DNA from: an uncultured Christensenella sp.
Lineage (GTDB): Bacteria > Bacillota > Clostridia > Christensenellales > UBA3700
DNA length: 64,000 bases
Direction: 5' to 3'
Assembly (NCBI GenBank): GCA_910583735.1
Contig: CAJTXS010000006.1
Location: 8,358-72,357 of the forward strand
Both the position numbers and the translations under genes were made by a program. This document shows, piece by piece, positions 33,595 to 42,447 of this stretch (position 1 is its first letter; each line of letters begins with the position of its first letter). The notes beneath the pieces were generated by a model. It made no database searches and had not been told where the DNA came from. It saw nothing but the letters and a program-made list of their open reading frames with translations.

Positions 33595-33623
33595 TTGCTA
33601 AAAAGTCGGATATGTGCTAAAAT
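33595..33623 (+). promoter_or_regulatory. rpsO promoter
   Basis: TTGCTA (33595-33600), 17-nt spacer, TAAAAT (33618-33623) with extended -10 TGC. The predicted leader is ~85 nt, a length at which S15 autoregulation is often found; I cannot assign a known fold. Confidence 0.75.
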
Positions 33624-33715
33624 CTTTTATGTACTCGTTACTGGGTTATACAATCACTCCGATGTATTACGCGGTTGCGGGCGAATTAATTTTCCACAGG
33701 ACAGGAGGTAAAACA

Positions 33716-33979
33716 ATGGAAAACTTTGACAAGCAGGCATACATGGCAGAATATGCGCAGCACGAAGGCGACACCGGTTCGCCCGAGGTTCAGATAGCTC
33801 TTCTTACCGCAAGGATAGAGCAGCTTAACGGACACCTTAAGCAGCATCCCAACGATTTGCATTCCAAAAGAGGCTTGCTCAAGCTGGTAAGCAGGAGACG
33901 CAGATTGCAGGATTATCTCAAGAGCAGCGACATAACGCGTTACCGTGCTATCAATGCTAAACTCAATTTGAGAAAATAA
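33716..33979 (+). CDS. rpsO: 30S ribosomal protein S15
   Basis: uS15 binds 16S rRNA early in small-subunit assembly. The 87-aa protein shows the family blocks HEGDTGSPEVQIALLTARI, HLKQHPNDLHSKRGLLKLVSRRRRLQDYL and YRAINAKLNLRK. The start is ATG at 33716 after AGGAGGT; an in-frame start at 33614 would add 34 residues, lies inside the promoter, and is rejected. rpsO-pnp is a conserved pair. Confidence 0.97.
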   Translation: MENFDKQAYMAEYAQHEGDTGSPEVQIALLTARIEQLNGHLKQHPNDLHSKRGLLKLVSRRRRLQDYLKSSDITRYRAINAKLNLRK

Positions 33980-33989
33980 TTATATTCGG

Positions 33990-34017
33990 GGCGGCGATAT
34001 TTTGCCGCCTTGTTATT
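33990..34017 (+). terminator. Terminator-like hairpin between rpsO and pnp
   Basis: GGCGGC (33990-33995) pairs with GCCGCC (34004-34009), followed by TTGTTATT. The weak T tract suggests partial read-through into pnp. Confidence 0.6.
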
Positions 34018-34069
34018 AGTTAAGACAAAAATAAAGGATATATATTCACAATACCAACGGAGGTAAGCA

Positions 34070-36148
34070 ATGGAAAGGTATGAGTTTAAGACTACCATCG
34101 GCGGACGCGAAGTAAAAGTTCAGTCCGGCGCCTACTGCGGACAGGCAGGCGGTAGCTGTATGGTACAGTGCGGAGACACAGTGGTTATGGTCAACGCGAC
34201 AATGGCTAAAGAGCCCAGGGACGGAGTGGATTTCTTCCCGCTGGGCGTAGATTTCGAAGAGAAGATGTATTCCGTCGGCAAGATTCCCGGCGGCTTTAAG
34301 AAGAGAGAGGGCAGACCGAGCGACAAGGCTATCTTGACGTCCCGTCTCATCGACAGACCTCTGCGTCCTCTTTTCCCCAAGGGATTCTTTAACGACGTGG
34401 CGGTGGTCGCCACCTGTCTGTCCGTAGATCCCGACATCCCGCCCGAGGTATATGCTATGATAGGCAGCTCCATCGCCCTCAGCATATCCGAGATACCCTT
34501 TATGGGACCTACAGGCTCGGTAATCGTGGGCTATGTGGACGGCGAGTATGTCATTAATCCCGACAGCGCGCAGAGAGACAGGAGCAGACTGCACTTGTCC
34601 TTGAGCGGCACCAAGGAAGCTATCCTCATGGTCGAGGCGGGCGCTAACGAGATCAGCGAGGAAGAGATGATAGGCGCTATCTTGTTCGGTCACGAAGAGA
34701 TCAAGAAGATAGTCGCATTCATCGAAGAGATTCAGAGCAAGATAGGCAAGACTAAGATTACTCCCAATATCTATCATCCCGCAGAGGAGATAGAGAAGGA
34801 AGTCAAGGCTTACGCCGACGCCAAGATGGACGCCGTGCTCGACAACTACGACCGTCACGAGAGAGAGGTCGCGGAGGAGGCGCTCGAGAAGGAAGTATAC
34901 GCACACTTTGCAGACAAGTTCCCCGAGGGCAAGAAGGATATCGGCGAAGTGCTGTATAACCTCAAGAAGAGCAAGGTAAGGAGCAAGATACTCGACAAGG
35001 GCATCCGTCCCGACGGCAGATCGCTCACCGAGATTCGCCCCATATGGTGCGAAGCGGGCGTATTGCCCCGCGTGCACGGCAGCGGCGTATTCACACGCGG
35101 ACAGACGCAGGTGCTCACCACTTGCACGCTGGGCAGCATATCCGAAGTGCAGAAGCTCGAGGGCTTGGACGATGAGATGTTCAAGCGCTACATTCACCAC
35201 TACAACATGCCCCCTTACAGCACGGGCGAAGCTAAGCCCATGCGCAGCCCCGGCAGGAGAGAGATAGGTCACGGCGCGCTCGCAGAAAGAGCGCTCGAGC
35301 CCATGCTTCCTTCCGAAGAGGCTTTCCCTTACGCTATCCGTACGGTATCCGAAGTGCTCTCCAGCAACGGCTCTACCTCGCAGGCGAGCGTATGCGGCTC
35401 TACGCTTGCGCTCATGGATGCGGGCGTACCGATTAAGCGTCCCGTGGCGGGCGTTGCGATGGGTCTTATCAGCAATGAGGATAAGAGCAAGATAGCGGTC
35501 ATGACCGACATTCAGGGACTCGAGGACTTCTTCGGCGATATGGACTTCAAGGTAGCGGGTACTACCGAGGGTATCACCGCTATTCAGATGGATATCAAGA
35601 TTAAGGGTATCAATGAGAAGATATTGAGACAGGCGCTCGCGCAGGCTCACGACGGCAGAATGTCCATACTCGGCAAGATGCTCGACGTATTGCCCGAGTA
35701 CAGAAAGAGCCTCTCTCCTTACGCTCCCAAGATTGTATCTTTCAAGATCAATCCCGATAAGATTAAGGACGTCATCGGCAGCGGCGGCAAGACCATCAAT
35801 AAGATTATCGACGCTACAGGCGTTAAGATTGATATCAGCGACTTGGGCGAAGTGTTCGTAGCGGGTATCGATCCCAACATGATCGATAAGGCTAAGGGCA
35901 TGATAGAGCTCATAGTCAACGACCCCGAGATAGGTCAGGTACTCGACGGCACCGTCGTACGCATCATGAACTTCGGCGCCTTCGTAGAGATTTGCCCCGG
36001 TAAGGACGCGATGATCCATATCTCCAAGCTCAGCAACAAGAGAGTGGAGAAGGTAGAGGACGTTGTCAATATCGGCGACAAGGTAAAGGTTAAAGTTATT
36101 AAGATTGACGAGAAGGGCGTAGGTCTGGAACTCATTGAGAAGCTGTAA
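34070..36148 (+). CDS. pnp: Polyribonucleotide nucleotidyltransferase (PNPase)
   Basis: 3'-5' phosphorolytic exoribonuclease, part of the RNA-decay machinery together with RNase Y (rny, also in this window). The 692-aa protein has two RNase PH domains (FFPLGVDFEEKMYSVGKIPGGF and GEAKPMRSPGRREIGHG), an alpha-helical linker, then KH (DVIGSGGKTINKIIDATGVKIDI) and S1 (GTVVRIMNFGAFVEICPGKDAMIHISKLS) RNA-binding domains. GGAGG precedes the ATG. A terminator follows. Confidence 0.97.
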   Translation: MERYEFKTTIGGREVKVQSGAYCGQAGGSCMVQCGDTVVMVNATMAKEPRDGVDFFPLGVDFEEKMYSVGKIPGGFKKREGRPSDKAILTSRLIDRPLRPLFPKGFFNDVAVVATCLSVDPDIPPEVYAMIGSSIALSISEIPFMGPTGSVIVGYVDGEYVINPDSAQRDRSRLHLSLSGTKEAILMVEAGANEISEEEMIGAILFGHEEIKKIVAFIEEIQSKIGKTKITPNIYHPAEEIEKEVKAYADAKMDAVLDNYDRHEREVAEEALEKEVYAHFADKFPEGKKDIGEVLYNLKKSKVRSKILDKGIRPDGRSLTEIRPIWCEAGVLPRVHGSGVFTRGQTQVLTTCTLGSISEVQKLEGLDDEMFKRYIHHYNMPPYSTGEAKPMRSPGRREIGHGALAERALEPMLPSEEAFPYAIRTVSEVLSSNGSTSQASVCGSTLALMDAGVPIKRPVAGVAMGLISNEDKSKIAVMTDIQGLEDFFGDMDFKVAGTTEGITAIQMDIKIKGINEKILRQALAQAHDGRMSILGKMLDVLPEYRKSLSPYAPKIVSFKINPDKIKDVIGSGGKTINKIIDATGVKIDISDLGEVFVAGIDPNMIDKAKGMIELIVNDPEIGQVLDGTVVRIMNFGAFVEICPGKDAMIHISKLSNKRVEKVEDVVNIGDKVKVKVIKIDEKGVGLELIEKL

Positions 36149-36170
36149 TCGATTAATAATCGCAGACTTA

Positions 36171-36200
36171 GGGCGCGGCTCATGCCGCGTCCTTTGTTAT
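36171..36200 (+). terminator. Intrinsic terminator after pnp
   Basis: GGGCGCGGC (36171-36179) pairs with GCCGCGTCC (36184-36192) with one G-U pair, followed by TTTGTTAT. Confidence 0.75.
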
Positions 36201-36529
36201 AATCGCCATTCGATATCCAATAAGCCGCCGATTGTAATCTGCTTGAGGAGTAAGTCTTATATAGAGCGTAAGGATTTATATCAATAGAAAATATCTATTA
36301 TAATCAAAGGCATTAATATGCTTAATTATCTCGACTTTGTTAATTACATTTAATAAGTTATATTGCGCTATTGCCTAAGCTGCTGTAAAATTATGCGTAT
36401 CATTTTGCAAGCGTTCCCGCATTGTCGATTGTCGGGACAGAGGCAAAGCCAGACCGCGGTATGACGCGAGTGTTAGGGTATAGAAGCCAACGCGTTCTAA
36501 GGCGGGACAATCACTCATATCATATCAAT
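36201..36529. other. AT-rich gap before ylxY
   Basis: No gene recognised. In-frame start codons for the next gene exist at 36422 (TTG) and 36461 (ATG), but neither has a ribosome-binding site, so part of this stretch could be coding. Confidence 0.4.
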
Positions 36530-37273
36530 ATGAAAGATAAAAGAACTCGCGCACCTAAGCCCGTTCGCAGGCTGAGGTCGGTAAGCAACGTGGCGTTAAT
36601 ATTTATGCTTGCGGCGCTGTGCGCCATCACCATGGGCGGCGGCGCCATGTATTCGGTATTCACCTCTACGGACAGTATCGTGCATTACAGCGGTAGGACG
36701 GGCGAGGGAGAAGTGGCGCTGATGATAAACGTATACGGAGGCGGGGAGTACGTGGACGGCATCCTCGAGGTGCTGGAGAAGAGTGGCGCTACGGCTACGT
36801 TTTTCTTGGGCGGATGTTGGGCGGACGACAACAACGACAGGGTCAAGGCAATCGCCGAGGCTGGGCACGAGATAGGCAATCACGGCTACTTCCATAAGGA
36901 CCACTCCAAACTCGACTATAGCGGTAATAAGTCGGAGATTACCGCGCTCAATGCGCTGGTAAAGACAATATGCGGCAAAGAGATTAAACTGTTTGCTCCG
37001 CCGTCGGGCGCGTACGGCAAGACGAGCGTGCAGGTGTGCAAGGAGCTGGATATGCAGCTGATAATGTGGAGTAAAGATACCATTGATTGGCGAGATAAGG
37101 ACGAGGACATCGTGTACGGCAGGGCATGCAAGGATATCAAAGCGGGCGATATGATACTCATGCACCCCACCGCACATACGCTCAAGGCGCTGCCCCGTAT
37201 ACTCGATGCGTACGAGCAGGCGGGACTGCGTACCGTCTCCGTAAGCAATATAATAGGTATGCCTATTATATAA
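36530..37273 (+). CDS. ylxY: YlxY-type polysaccharide deacetylase-like protein
   Basis: NodB-fold protein with one N-terminal membrane helix (residues ~16-38), so the domain faces outward. The place directly after rpsO-pnp and before the M16 peptidase gene matches Bacillus ylxY. Active deacetylases carry TFDDG at the first motif; here the position reads MINVYGGGEY, so both metal/catalytic aspartates are missing, as I recall for YlxY itself. The second motif is kept (GHEIGNHGYFHKDHSKL), as is FAPPSGAYGK. It may therefore bind glycan or be only weakly active. I chose ATG 36530 because it begins just before the basic and hydrophobic N-terminus; there is no ribosome-binding site, and a poor TATCAT box ends 6 nt upstream. 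Confidence 0.85.
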   Translation: MKDKRTRAPKPVRRLRSVSNVALIFMLAALCAITMGGGAMYSVFTSTDSIVHYSGRTGEGEVALMINVYGGGEYVDGILEVLEKSGATATFFLGGCWADDNNDRVKAIAEAGHEIGNHGYFHKDHSKLDYSGNKSEITALNALVKTICGKEIKLFAPPSGAYGKTSVQVCKELDMQLIMWSKDTIDWRDKDEDIVYGRACKDIKAGDMILMHPTAHTLKALPRILDAYEQAGLRTVSVSNIIGMPII

Positions 37274-37334
37274 CCGACGGCTAATATAATCACAGCATCA
37301 CGATTCGGCAAAATCCGATATTAATCGAGTATGC

Positions 37335-37363
37335 TTGACAGCGATGGTCAGAAGTGGTAAATT
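37335..37363 (+). promoter_or_regulatory. Promoter, probably giving a leaderless mRNA
   Basis: TTGACA (37335-37340), 17-nt spacer, TAAATT (37358-37363) with extended -10 TGG. The next ATG (37372) is 8 nt downstream. Confidence 0.7.
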
Positions 37364-37371
37364 AAATGTAA

Positions 37372-37803
37372 ATGTACGGGATGTATGATATTATAGCTGC
37401 ATTGATTAAGAACCCTTTTATGTCGCTGATTATATTGGCGGTATTGGTCTTTAATCGTCGCAAGATTATCGCGGCTGTGCTGTCTGCTGCGGACAAGGCC
37501 TCGGACGTATGTTCCGCGGTCATGTTATTGCTGTTCGTACTCGTAAAGATTGCCGCAGTATGCGTCGTAATGGCGCTCCCGCACATATCGGCTTTCGTAG
37601 TGGAAAAGATATTTGCGGCAATAGTGGTGACGTGCGTATGGATGCTCATCGATATGGTGTCCGCGTTGCCTGCAATATTGATAGCGATGTTCAGTCGCGC
37701 GCACTTTAATGCCAGCCCGCTCTATATCGTATCTTATTCTGCTTTAAGCGATTTTTCCGGCGATAGGTCGCTGGCTCGTAAAGTATTCAGACTTCTCAAT
37801 TAA
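37372..37803 (+). CDS. Small membrane protein of unknown function
   Basis: A 143-aa protein with two or three hydrophobic segments (residues ~17-26, 45-70 and 78-110) and a short soluble end (SDFSGDRSLARKVFRLLN). I do not recognise the family. It has no Shine-Dalgarno; a promoter ends 8 nt before its ATG. It lies 84 nt before the ABC transporter gene on the same strand and may be cotranscribed with it, but nothing shows a shared role. Confidence 0.65.
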   Translation: MYGMYDIIAALIKNPFMSLIILAVLVFNRRKIIAAVLSAADKASDVCSAVMLLLFVLVKIAAVCVVMALPHISAFVVEKIFAAIVVTCVWMLIDMVSALPAILIAMFSRAHFNASPLYIVSYSALSDFSGDRSLARKVFRLLN

Positions 37804-37887
37804 TATAGCTCTTTATCTGTCCGCGGCGGGGTGGATAAGTCTGCCTTGGGACATTTTATTAATTTAGATAAAGAGAGGTAATCAGTA

Positions 37888-40440
37888 ATGTTAAAGCTTG
37901 ATAATATAACCAAGGACTATGTCATAGGCAAAAACGCTACACACGCGCTTAAGGGCGTCAATATGGAGTTCCGCAAGAGCGAATTCGTAGCAATACTCGG
38001 ACCGAGCGGTTGCGGTAAGACTACTTTGCTCAACATAATAGGCGGTCTCGACCGCTATACCGACGGCGATATGTACGTCAACGGTCGCTCGACAAAGGCT
38101 TTCGAGGATTACGACTGGGATAAGTACCGCAACAATTCGGTAGGCTTTATATTCCAAAACTACAATCTTATAATGCATCAGACCGTGCTCGCAAACGTAG
38201 AGCTCGCGCTCACGCTGATAGGTATAGGCAAAGCGGAAAGGCGCAGGCGCGCGGTAGAGGCTCTCGAAAGCGTAGGGCTGGGCGATCAAATCAATAAGAA
38301 GCCCAATCAGCTCTCTGGCGGACAGATGCAGCGCGTAGCCATAGCCCGCGCAATCATCAACGACCCCGAGATTTTGCTGGCGGACGAGCCTACGGGCGCG
38401 CTCGACAGCGAGAGCAGCGTGCAGGTAATGGACATACTCAAAGGGCTGTCGGCGCAAAGACTGGTGGTAATGGTTACTCATAACGACGAGCTTGCAGAGA
38501 AGTATGCCGATAGGATTATACGCGTAAAAGACGGTTTGGTCGTAGACGACACCGCGCCCTACAGCTCTGATATAGCGGTGAGCGAGGTCAAGACCAAGGA
38601 AAAGAATATATTAAAGAGGATTAAGAATTACTTTAAGCACGACAAGGCGGAGCGTAAGACGTCCATGAGTTACGGCAGCGCGCTGCGTCTGTCCGCCAAT
38701 AATCTGCTCACCAAGAAGATGCGCACCGCGCTCACTTCCTTTGCGGGCAGTATAGGCATTATAGGTATTGCGATAGTGCTTTCGCTGTCGGCGGGCTTCT
38801 CCACATGGATAAAGCAGACCGAAGAGAGCTCTCTTGCCTCATATCCTATAGCAATAGAGCATACATCGATGAATCTGCAGAATGCGATGGGGTTGCTTAT
38901 GGGCAATATGGATGGGGAGACCAACGCCAACCCCGGCGACAAGGTATACGTGGGCAGCGCGCTGTCCGGCATAATGAGCGGCAATAACGATCTGCTGCTC
39001 GGCAATCTCATAGCGGAGAACGACGTTGCGGGATTCAAGAGATATCTCGACGCGGGCAACTGGAACGAAGATTGGGGCGCTGTAAAGTACAGCTACAATA
39101 TAGAAATGGACATCTATTCCGACAGATGTAATGAAGAGGGCTATGATATACTTTTCCCCTTTGATAAGGCGATGAAGGAACTGAGCATAGGCGGAATAAA
39201 CATCGGCAATCTGTTGGAAGAGAACTTCAAGCAGTTCACCGACCAGATGAATATCTGGAACGAGTTGATATACAGTCAGAATCTGCTCGATCAGCAATAC
39301 GAGCTGGTAGGCAACGGCAGTCATTGGCCCACCAATTACGACGAGATGGTAATCATACTGGATAAGAACAGCTCGATAGTGGACTTCTACCTCTTCGCGC
39401 TCGGACTGCTCAGTCCCGAGGATATGGACGACTTCATAGGTCTCGGTGACGGCAGCTTCGACGCGGCTAATATGTCTTTCTCATTCGAGGACATACTCAG
39501 CATGACATACCGCGTAATGGGCGGATACGATCGCTATTATCCCAATCCTCAGCAGTCCGGCGCTTGGCTCAAGAAAGAGTATACCGACTTTAAGAAAGAT
39601 AAGCAGTACGTAGAGGACAACAGTATAGAGCTGAAGGTGGTAGGTATCGTCAGACCTAAAGAGGGCGTAAAGAACGGCGTGCTCTCGGGTCTTGCGGGAT
39701 ACTCTCCCAAGCTGAAGGAAGAGCTTATACGCAGGGCGGAGGACAGCGATATCGTCAAGGCGCAGATGCTGTCCAATTACGACTTGACTACGGGCAAGCC
39801 TCTCGCAGGCGCGACTAACGAGGCTAAGGAAGAGAGCAGGCAAGAAGTGCTCGAGAAGCTCGGTCTTGCCGACCTGAATAATCCGAGCGGCATATATCTA
39901 TACGCCAATTCCTTTGACTCAAAGGACGCCATAGAGGCGATGATAGACGGCTATAATGCCAAGCATCCCGACTCCAAGATCACCACAACCGATACGCTCG
40001 GTATGATGATGGGCTTTATCGACAGTCTGAGCAGTACGGTTACGTATGTATTGATAGGCTTCTCGTCCATATCGCTGATAGTGTCGTCGATAATGATAGG
40101 TATAATAACATATATATCCGTACTCGAGCGCACTAAGGAAATAGGCATACTGCGAAGCATAGGCGCGAGGAAGAAGGATATCAGCAGGGTATTCAACGCA
40201 GAGACGTTCATGATAGGACTGATATCGGGCTTGATAGGCGTAATCGTTACGTGCATACTGTCGCTGCCGCTCAATGCGATATTCAAGGCGCTGCTGGGCA
40301 TAGGCGGACTGTTTAAGCTGGTATGGTGGGAGCTGCTCGTGCTCATATGTATAAGCGTAGGTCTTACATTACTATCGGGATATATACCCGCGCGCATGGC
40401 GGCTAAGAAGGACCCCGTAACGGCTTTGCGGTCGGAGTAA
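37888..40440 (+). CDS. MacB-type ABC exporter, ATPase-permease fusion
   Basis: An 850-aa fusion. Residues 1-~225 are an ABC ATPase of the LolD/MacB type: Walker A GPSGCGKT at 38-45, signature LSGGQMQR, Walker B ILLADEPTGALD. Then follow a linker, a first membrane helix near 280-300 (GSIGIIGIAIVLSLSAGFSTW), a large extracellular domain (~300-670) and three C-terminal helices of the FtsX domain (ISVLERTKEIGILRSIGARKKDI). MacB-like proteins do not move substrate through the membrane but transmit force to the outside; in Bacillota they often handle antimicrobial peptides. The substrate here is unknown. GAGAGG precedes the ATG and a strong terminator follows. It is inserted between ylxY and the M16 gene. 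Confidence 0.93.
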   Translation: MLKLDNITKDYVIGKNATHALKGVNMEFRKSEFVAILGPSGCGKTTLLNIIGGLDRYTDGDMYVNGRSTKAFEDYDWDKYRNNSVGFIFQNYNLIMHQTVLANVELALTLIGIGKAERRRRAVEALESVGLGDQINKKPNQLSGGQMQRVAIARAIINDPEILLADEPTGALDSESSVQVMDILKGLSAQRLVVMVTHNDELAEKYADRIIRVKDGLVVDDTAPYSSDIAVSEVKTKEKNILKRIKNYFKHDKAERKTSMSYGSALRLSANNLLTKKMRTALTSFAGSIGIIGIAIVLSLSAGFSTWIKQTEESSLASYPIAIEHTSMNLQNAMGLLMGNMDGETNANPGDKVYVGSALSGIMSGNNDLLLGNLIAENDVAGFKRYLDAGNWNEDWGAVKYSYNIEMDIYSDRCNEEGYDILFPFDKAMKELSIGGINIGNLLEENFKQFTDQMNIWNELIYSQNLLDQQYELVGNGSHWPTNYDEMVIILDKNSSIVDFYLFALGLLSPEDMDDFIGLGDGSFDAANMSFSFEDILSMTYRVMGGYDRYYPNPQQSGAWLKKEYTDFKKDKQYVEDNSIELKVVGIVRPKEGVKNGVLSGLAGYSPKLKEELIRRAEDSDIVKAQMLSNYDLTTGKPLAGATNEAKEESRQEVLEKLGLADLNNPSGIYLYANSFDSKDAIEAMIDGYNAKHPDSKITTTDTLGMMMGFIDSLSSTVTYVLIGFSSISLIVSSIMIGIITYISVLERTKEIGILRSIGARKKDISRVFNAETFMIGLISGLIGVIVTCILSLPLNAIFKALLGIGGLFKLVWWELLVLICISVGLTLLSGYIPARMAAKKDPVTALRSE

Positions 40441-40465
40441 GCAATATTCAGATAAAGCTGTTAAT

Positions 40466-40506
40466 AGCGGACGCGTATCGAGTTTACGCGTCCGCTTATT
40501 TTTTTC
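40466..40506 (+). terminator. Strong intrinsic terminator after the ABC exporter
   Basis: AGCGGACGCGTA (40466-40477) pairs with TACGCGTCCGCT (40485-40496), followed by an interrupted run of T. Confidence 0.9.
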
Positions 40507-40996
40507 ATATATTAATTAAATCGAATTAAATACATGAGCATTTTGTATCGTAAGTACGGGCGGTATCGGCTTAACATTATCGGCGCATAGGTCAATCGTA
40601 CTATATTATCGGATTTCGGTTTAGGACTGATTGCGTCATTAGCGTCGCATCATTTTAAGCGTTGGCAATATTCATATTTAACTATAGAAAACAGCAAAAA
40701 AACCGAGCTGAAAAATCTTTTTTAAGCGACCGAAACTAAATATCAAATCAATACTTTTTTAATAAAAATTTATTTCGGTTTATCTACGTAGTACGATGGA
40801 TAAATAGTGGTATTTAATCGGCAAATATATTTTAATTGCGGGCAGCGGCAAGCGCCTCGGACAATCTTATGCGTTAAAGTATAGGTTGATATATGTATGT
40901 TGCCGATAGGGTGTCTGTCATAACTACGGTATTACCTTATGACAGGTATACGGGGTAGACAGTACCGTCCGACAGACTGCCTGCAAGTTTAACTTC
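40507..40996. other. Gene-free AT-rich gap with one hairpin
   Basis: About 490 bases without a supportable ORF. The only structure I see is a perfect 9-bp inverted repeat, CTGTCATAA (40915-40923) with TTATGACAG (40937-40945), with a 13-nt loop and no T tract. Confidence 0.5.
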
Positions 40997-41025
40997 TTTA
41001 CAAATTTACAATAATAACATATAAT
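40997..41025 (+). promoter_or_regulatory. M16 peptidase promoter, probably giving a leaderless mRNA
   Basis: TTTACA (40997-41002), 17-nt spacer, TATAAT (41020-41025). The box overlaps an upstream in-frame ATG at 41024, which therefore cannot be the start from this promoter; ATG 41033 is 7 nt beyond the box. Confidence 0.8.
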
Positions 41026-41032
41026 GGATATT

Positions 41033-42295
41033 ATGAATAAAAGCATTTATGTTTTTCCCGACGGGCTTAGGCTGGTGCATTGCGCGGTATCGGGCGTGCG
41101 CTCGGTGGCGATAGGTATACTTACGGGAGTGGGCAGCGGCAACGAAACCGCGCAAAACAACGGTATTTCGCACTGTATAGAGCACATGATGTTTAAGGGC
41201 ACGGGCAGTCGCAGCGCGCTGAAGATTTCGGAAGAGTTCGACGATATAGGCGCGCAGAACAACGCGTATACGTCCAAGCAGACCACCTGCTACTACGCCG
41301 TGTCGCTAAGCGAACATGTGGGGAAATGCGCGGACGTGTTGTCGGATATGCTGTTTAATTCCCTCTTCGACGAGGAGGAATTGGATAAGGAGCGCAAGGT
41401 AATCGACGAGGAGATTTCCATCAGCGAGGACGACGGCGCGGACATGTGCATAGACGTGCTGTCGCAGGTATATTTCGGCGACAACGCGCTCGGCATGCCT
41501 ATATTGGGACCGAGGAAGAATGTGGCTGCATTCAAGGGCGACGACTTAAGGCGTTATATCGCGGCTAATTACAGCTCGACGGATACGGTTGTGTGTCTTA
41601 CGGGCAATATTTCATTTGCCGACGCCAAGGCTATTACAGAAAGATATTTCGCGGGCAGACTGCCGCGGCTTGACAGGAAGTGGCTGGATATTCCTCACGA
41701 CAGCATAGGCGGCTTTAAGAGCGTAGAGAAGGACCTCGAGCAGGCGCATCTTGCCTTGGGATTTCCCTCGCTGCCTTACAGGCATGACAAGGACATGGCG
41801 CTTACGGCGTTCAACGCGGTGCTCGGAGGCAGCATGTCGAGCAGGCTCTTTCAGGAGGTGCGCGAGCGCAACGGACTGGCATACACGGTGTTTTCTTCTC
41901 CGTCTACGTACGTCAACAACGGCTGTATGTGCATATATGCGGGAGTAAATCCCTCGCAGGCGGTAGCGGCTGCGGATATGATAGCCAAGGTCATCAACGA
42001 AATCAAGCGAGACGGTATTACCGAGGAAGAACTCATTAGGGGCAAGCAGCAGGTCAAGTCGGCGTACGTCTTGTCGCAAGAGAGCACTTCGGGCATGATG
42101 CGTCAGCTGTCCAAGTACGCGCTGTTTACGGGCGAGCTGCTCGATATCGACGAAGAGATAGCGCGCATAGACGCCGTCACATTGGACGATATACGCTATA
42201 TTTGCGATATCATGTTCGACTTCGACAAGGTAAGCGTTACCTACGTGGGTAAGAAAATCAAGGGCGATATTTATTCCGCGGCGCGCGGCGCGTAA
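41033..42295 (+). CDS. M16-family zinc metallopeptidase (MlpA/PqqL-like)
   Basis: Pitrilysin-type peptidase of 420 aa. The inverted zinc motif HCIEH gives H47, E50 and H51, with the third ligand E127 exactly 76 residues after H51 (DEEISISEDDGA). The second half has RERNGLAYTVFSSPSTYVNNG, the usual R/Y substrate motif. One such chain forms a half-clam and normally pairs with another. Its counterpart in Bacillus subtilis, mlpA, also follows ylxY. There is no ribosome-binding site; the start is set by the promoter and is probably leaderless. Confidence 0.94.
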   Translation: MNKSIYVFPDGLRLVHCAVSGVRSVAIGILTGVGSGNETAQNNGISHCIEHMMFKGTGSRSALKISEEFDDIGAQNNAYTSKQTTCYYAVSLSEHVGKCADVLSDMLFNSLFDEEELDKERKVIDEEISISEDDGADMCIDVLSQVYFGDNALGMPILGPRKNVAAFKGDDLRRYIAANYSSTDTVVCLTGNISFADAKAITERYFAGRLPRLDRKWLDIPHDSIGGFKSVEKDLEQAHLALGFPSLPYRHDKDMALTAFNAVLGGSMSSRLFQEVRERNGLAYTVFSSPSTYVNNGCMCIYAGVNPSQAVAAADMIAKVINEIKRDGITEEELIRGKQQVKSAYVLSQESTSGMMRQLSKYALFTGELLDIDEEIARIDAVTLDDIRYICDIMFDFDKVSVTYVGKKIKGDIYSAARGA

Positions 42296-42388
42296 CGGGG
42301 AGCGAGCGGTATAGGACTTAACCGTTAAGGCGCTTGTCTTAATTGTGCCCGCGCGCGTATTTAGATATTAGTTTTTACAGTTCAATTA

Positions 42389-42417
42389 TTGTAATTTTTG
42401 CCGTTATATGGTATACT
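42389..42417 (+). promoter_or_regulatory. ftsK/spoIIIE promoter
   Basis: TTGTAA (42389-42394), 17-nt spacer, TATACT (42412-42417) with extended -10 TGG. AAGGAG lies at 42434-42439. Confidence 0.75.
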
Positions 42418-42447
42418 CTTTGTTGATAGTTATAAGGAGAATTGCAG

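Noticed and set aside
33614..33715. 34-residue extension of rpsO from 33614
   Set aside because: It overlaps the rpsO promoter, and S15 begins at 33716 after AGGAGGT.
34046..36019. 657-aa minus-strand open frame opposite pnp
   Set aside because: Pnp on the plus strand is certain; the minus frame is a by-product of its codon bias and has no recognisable protein features.
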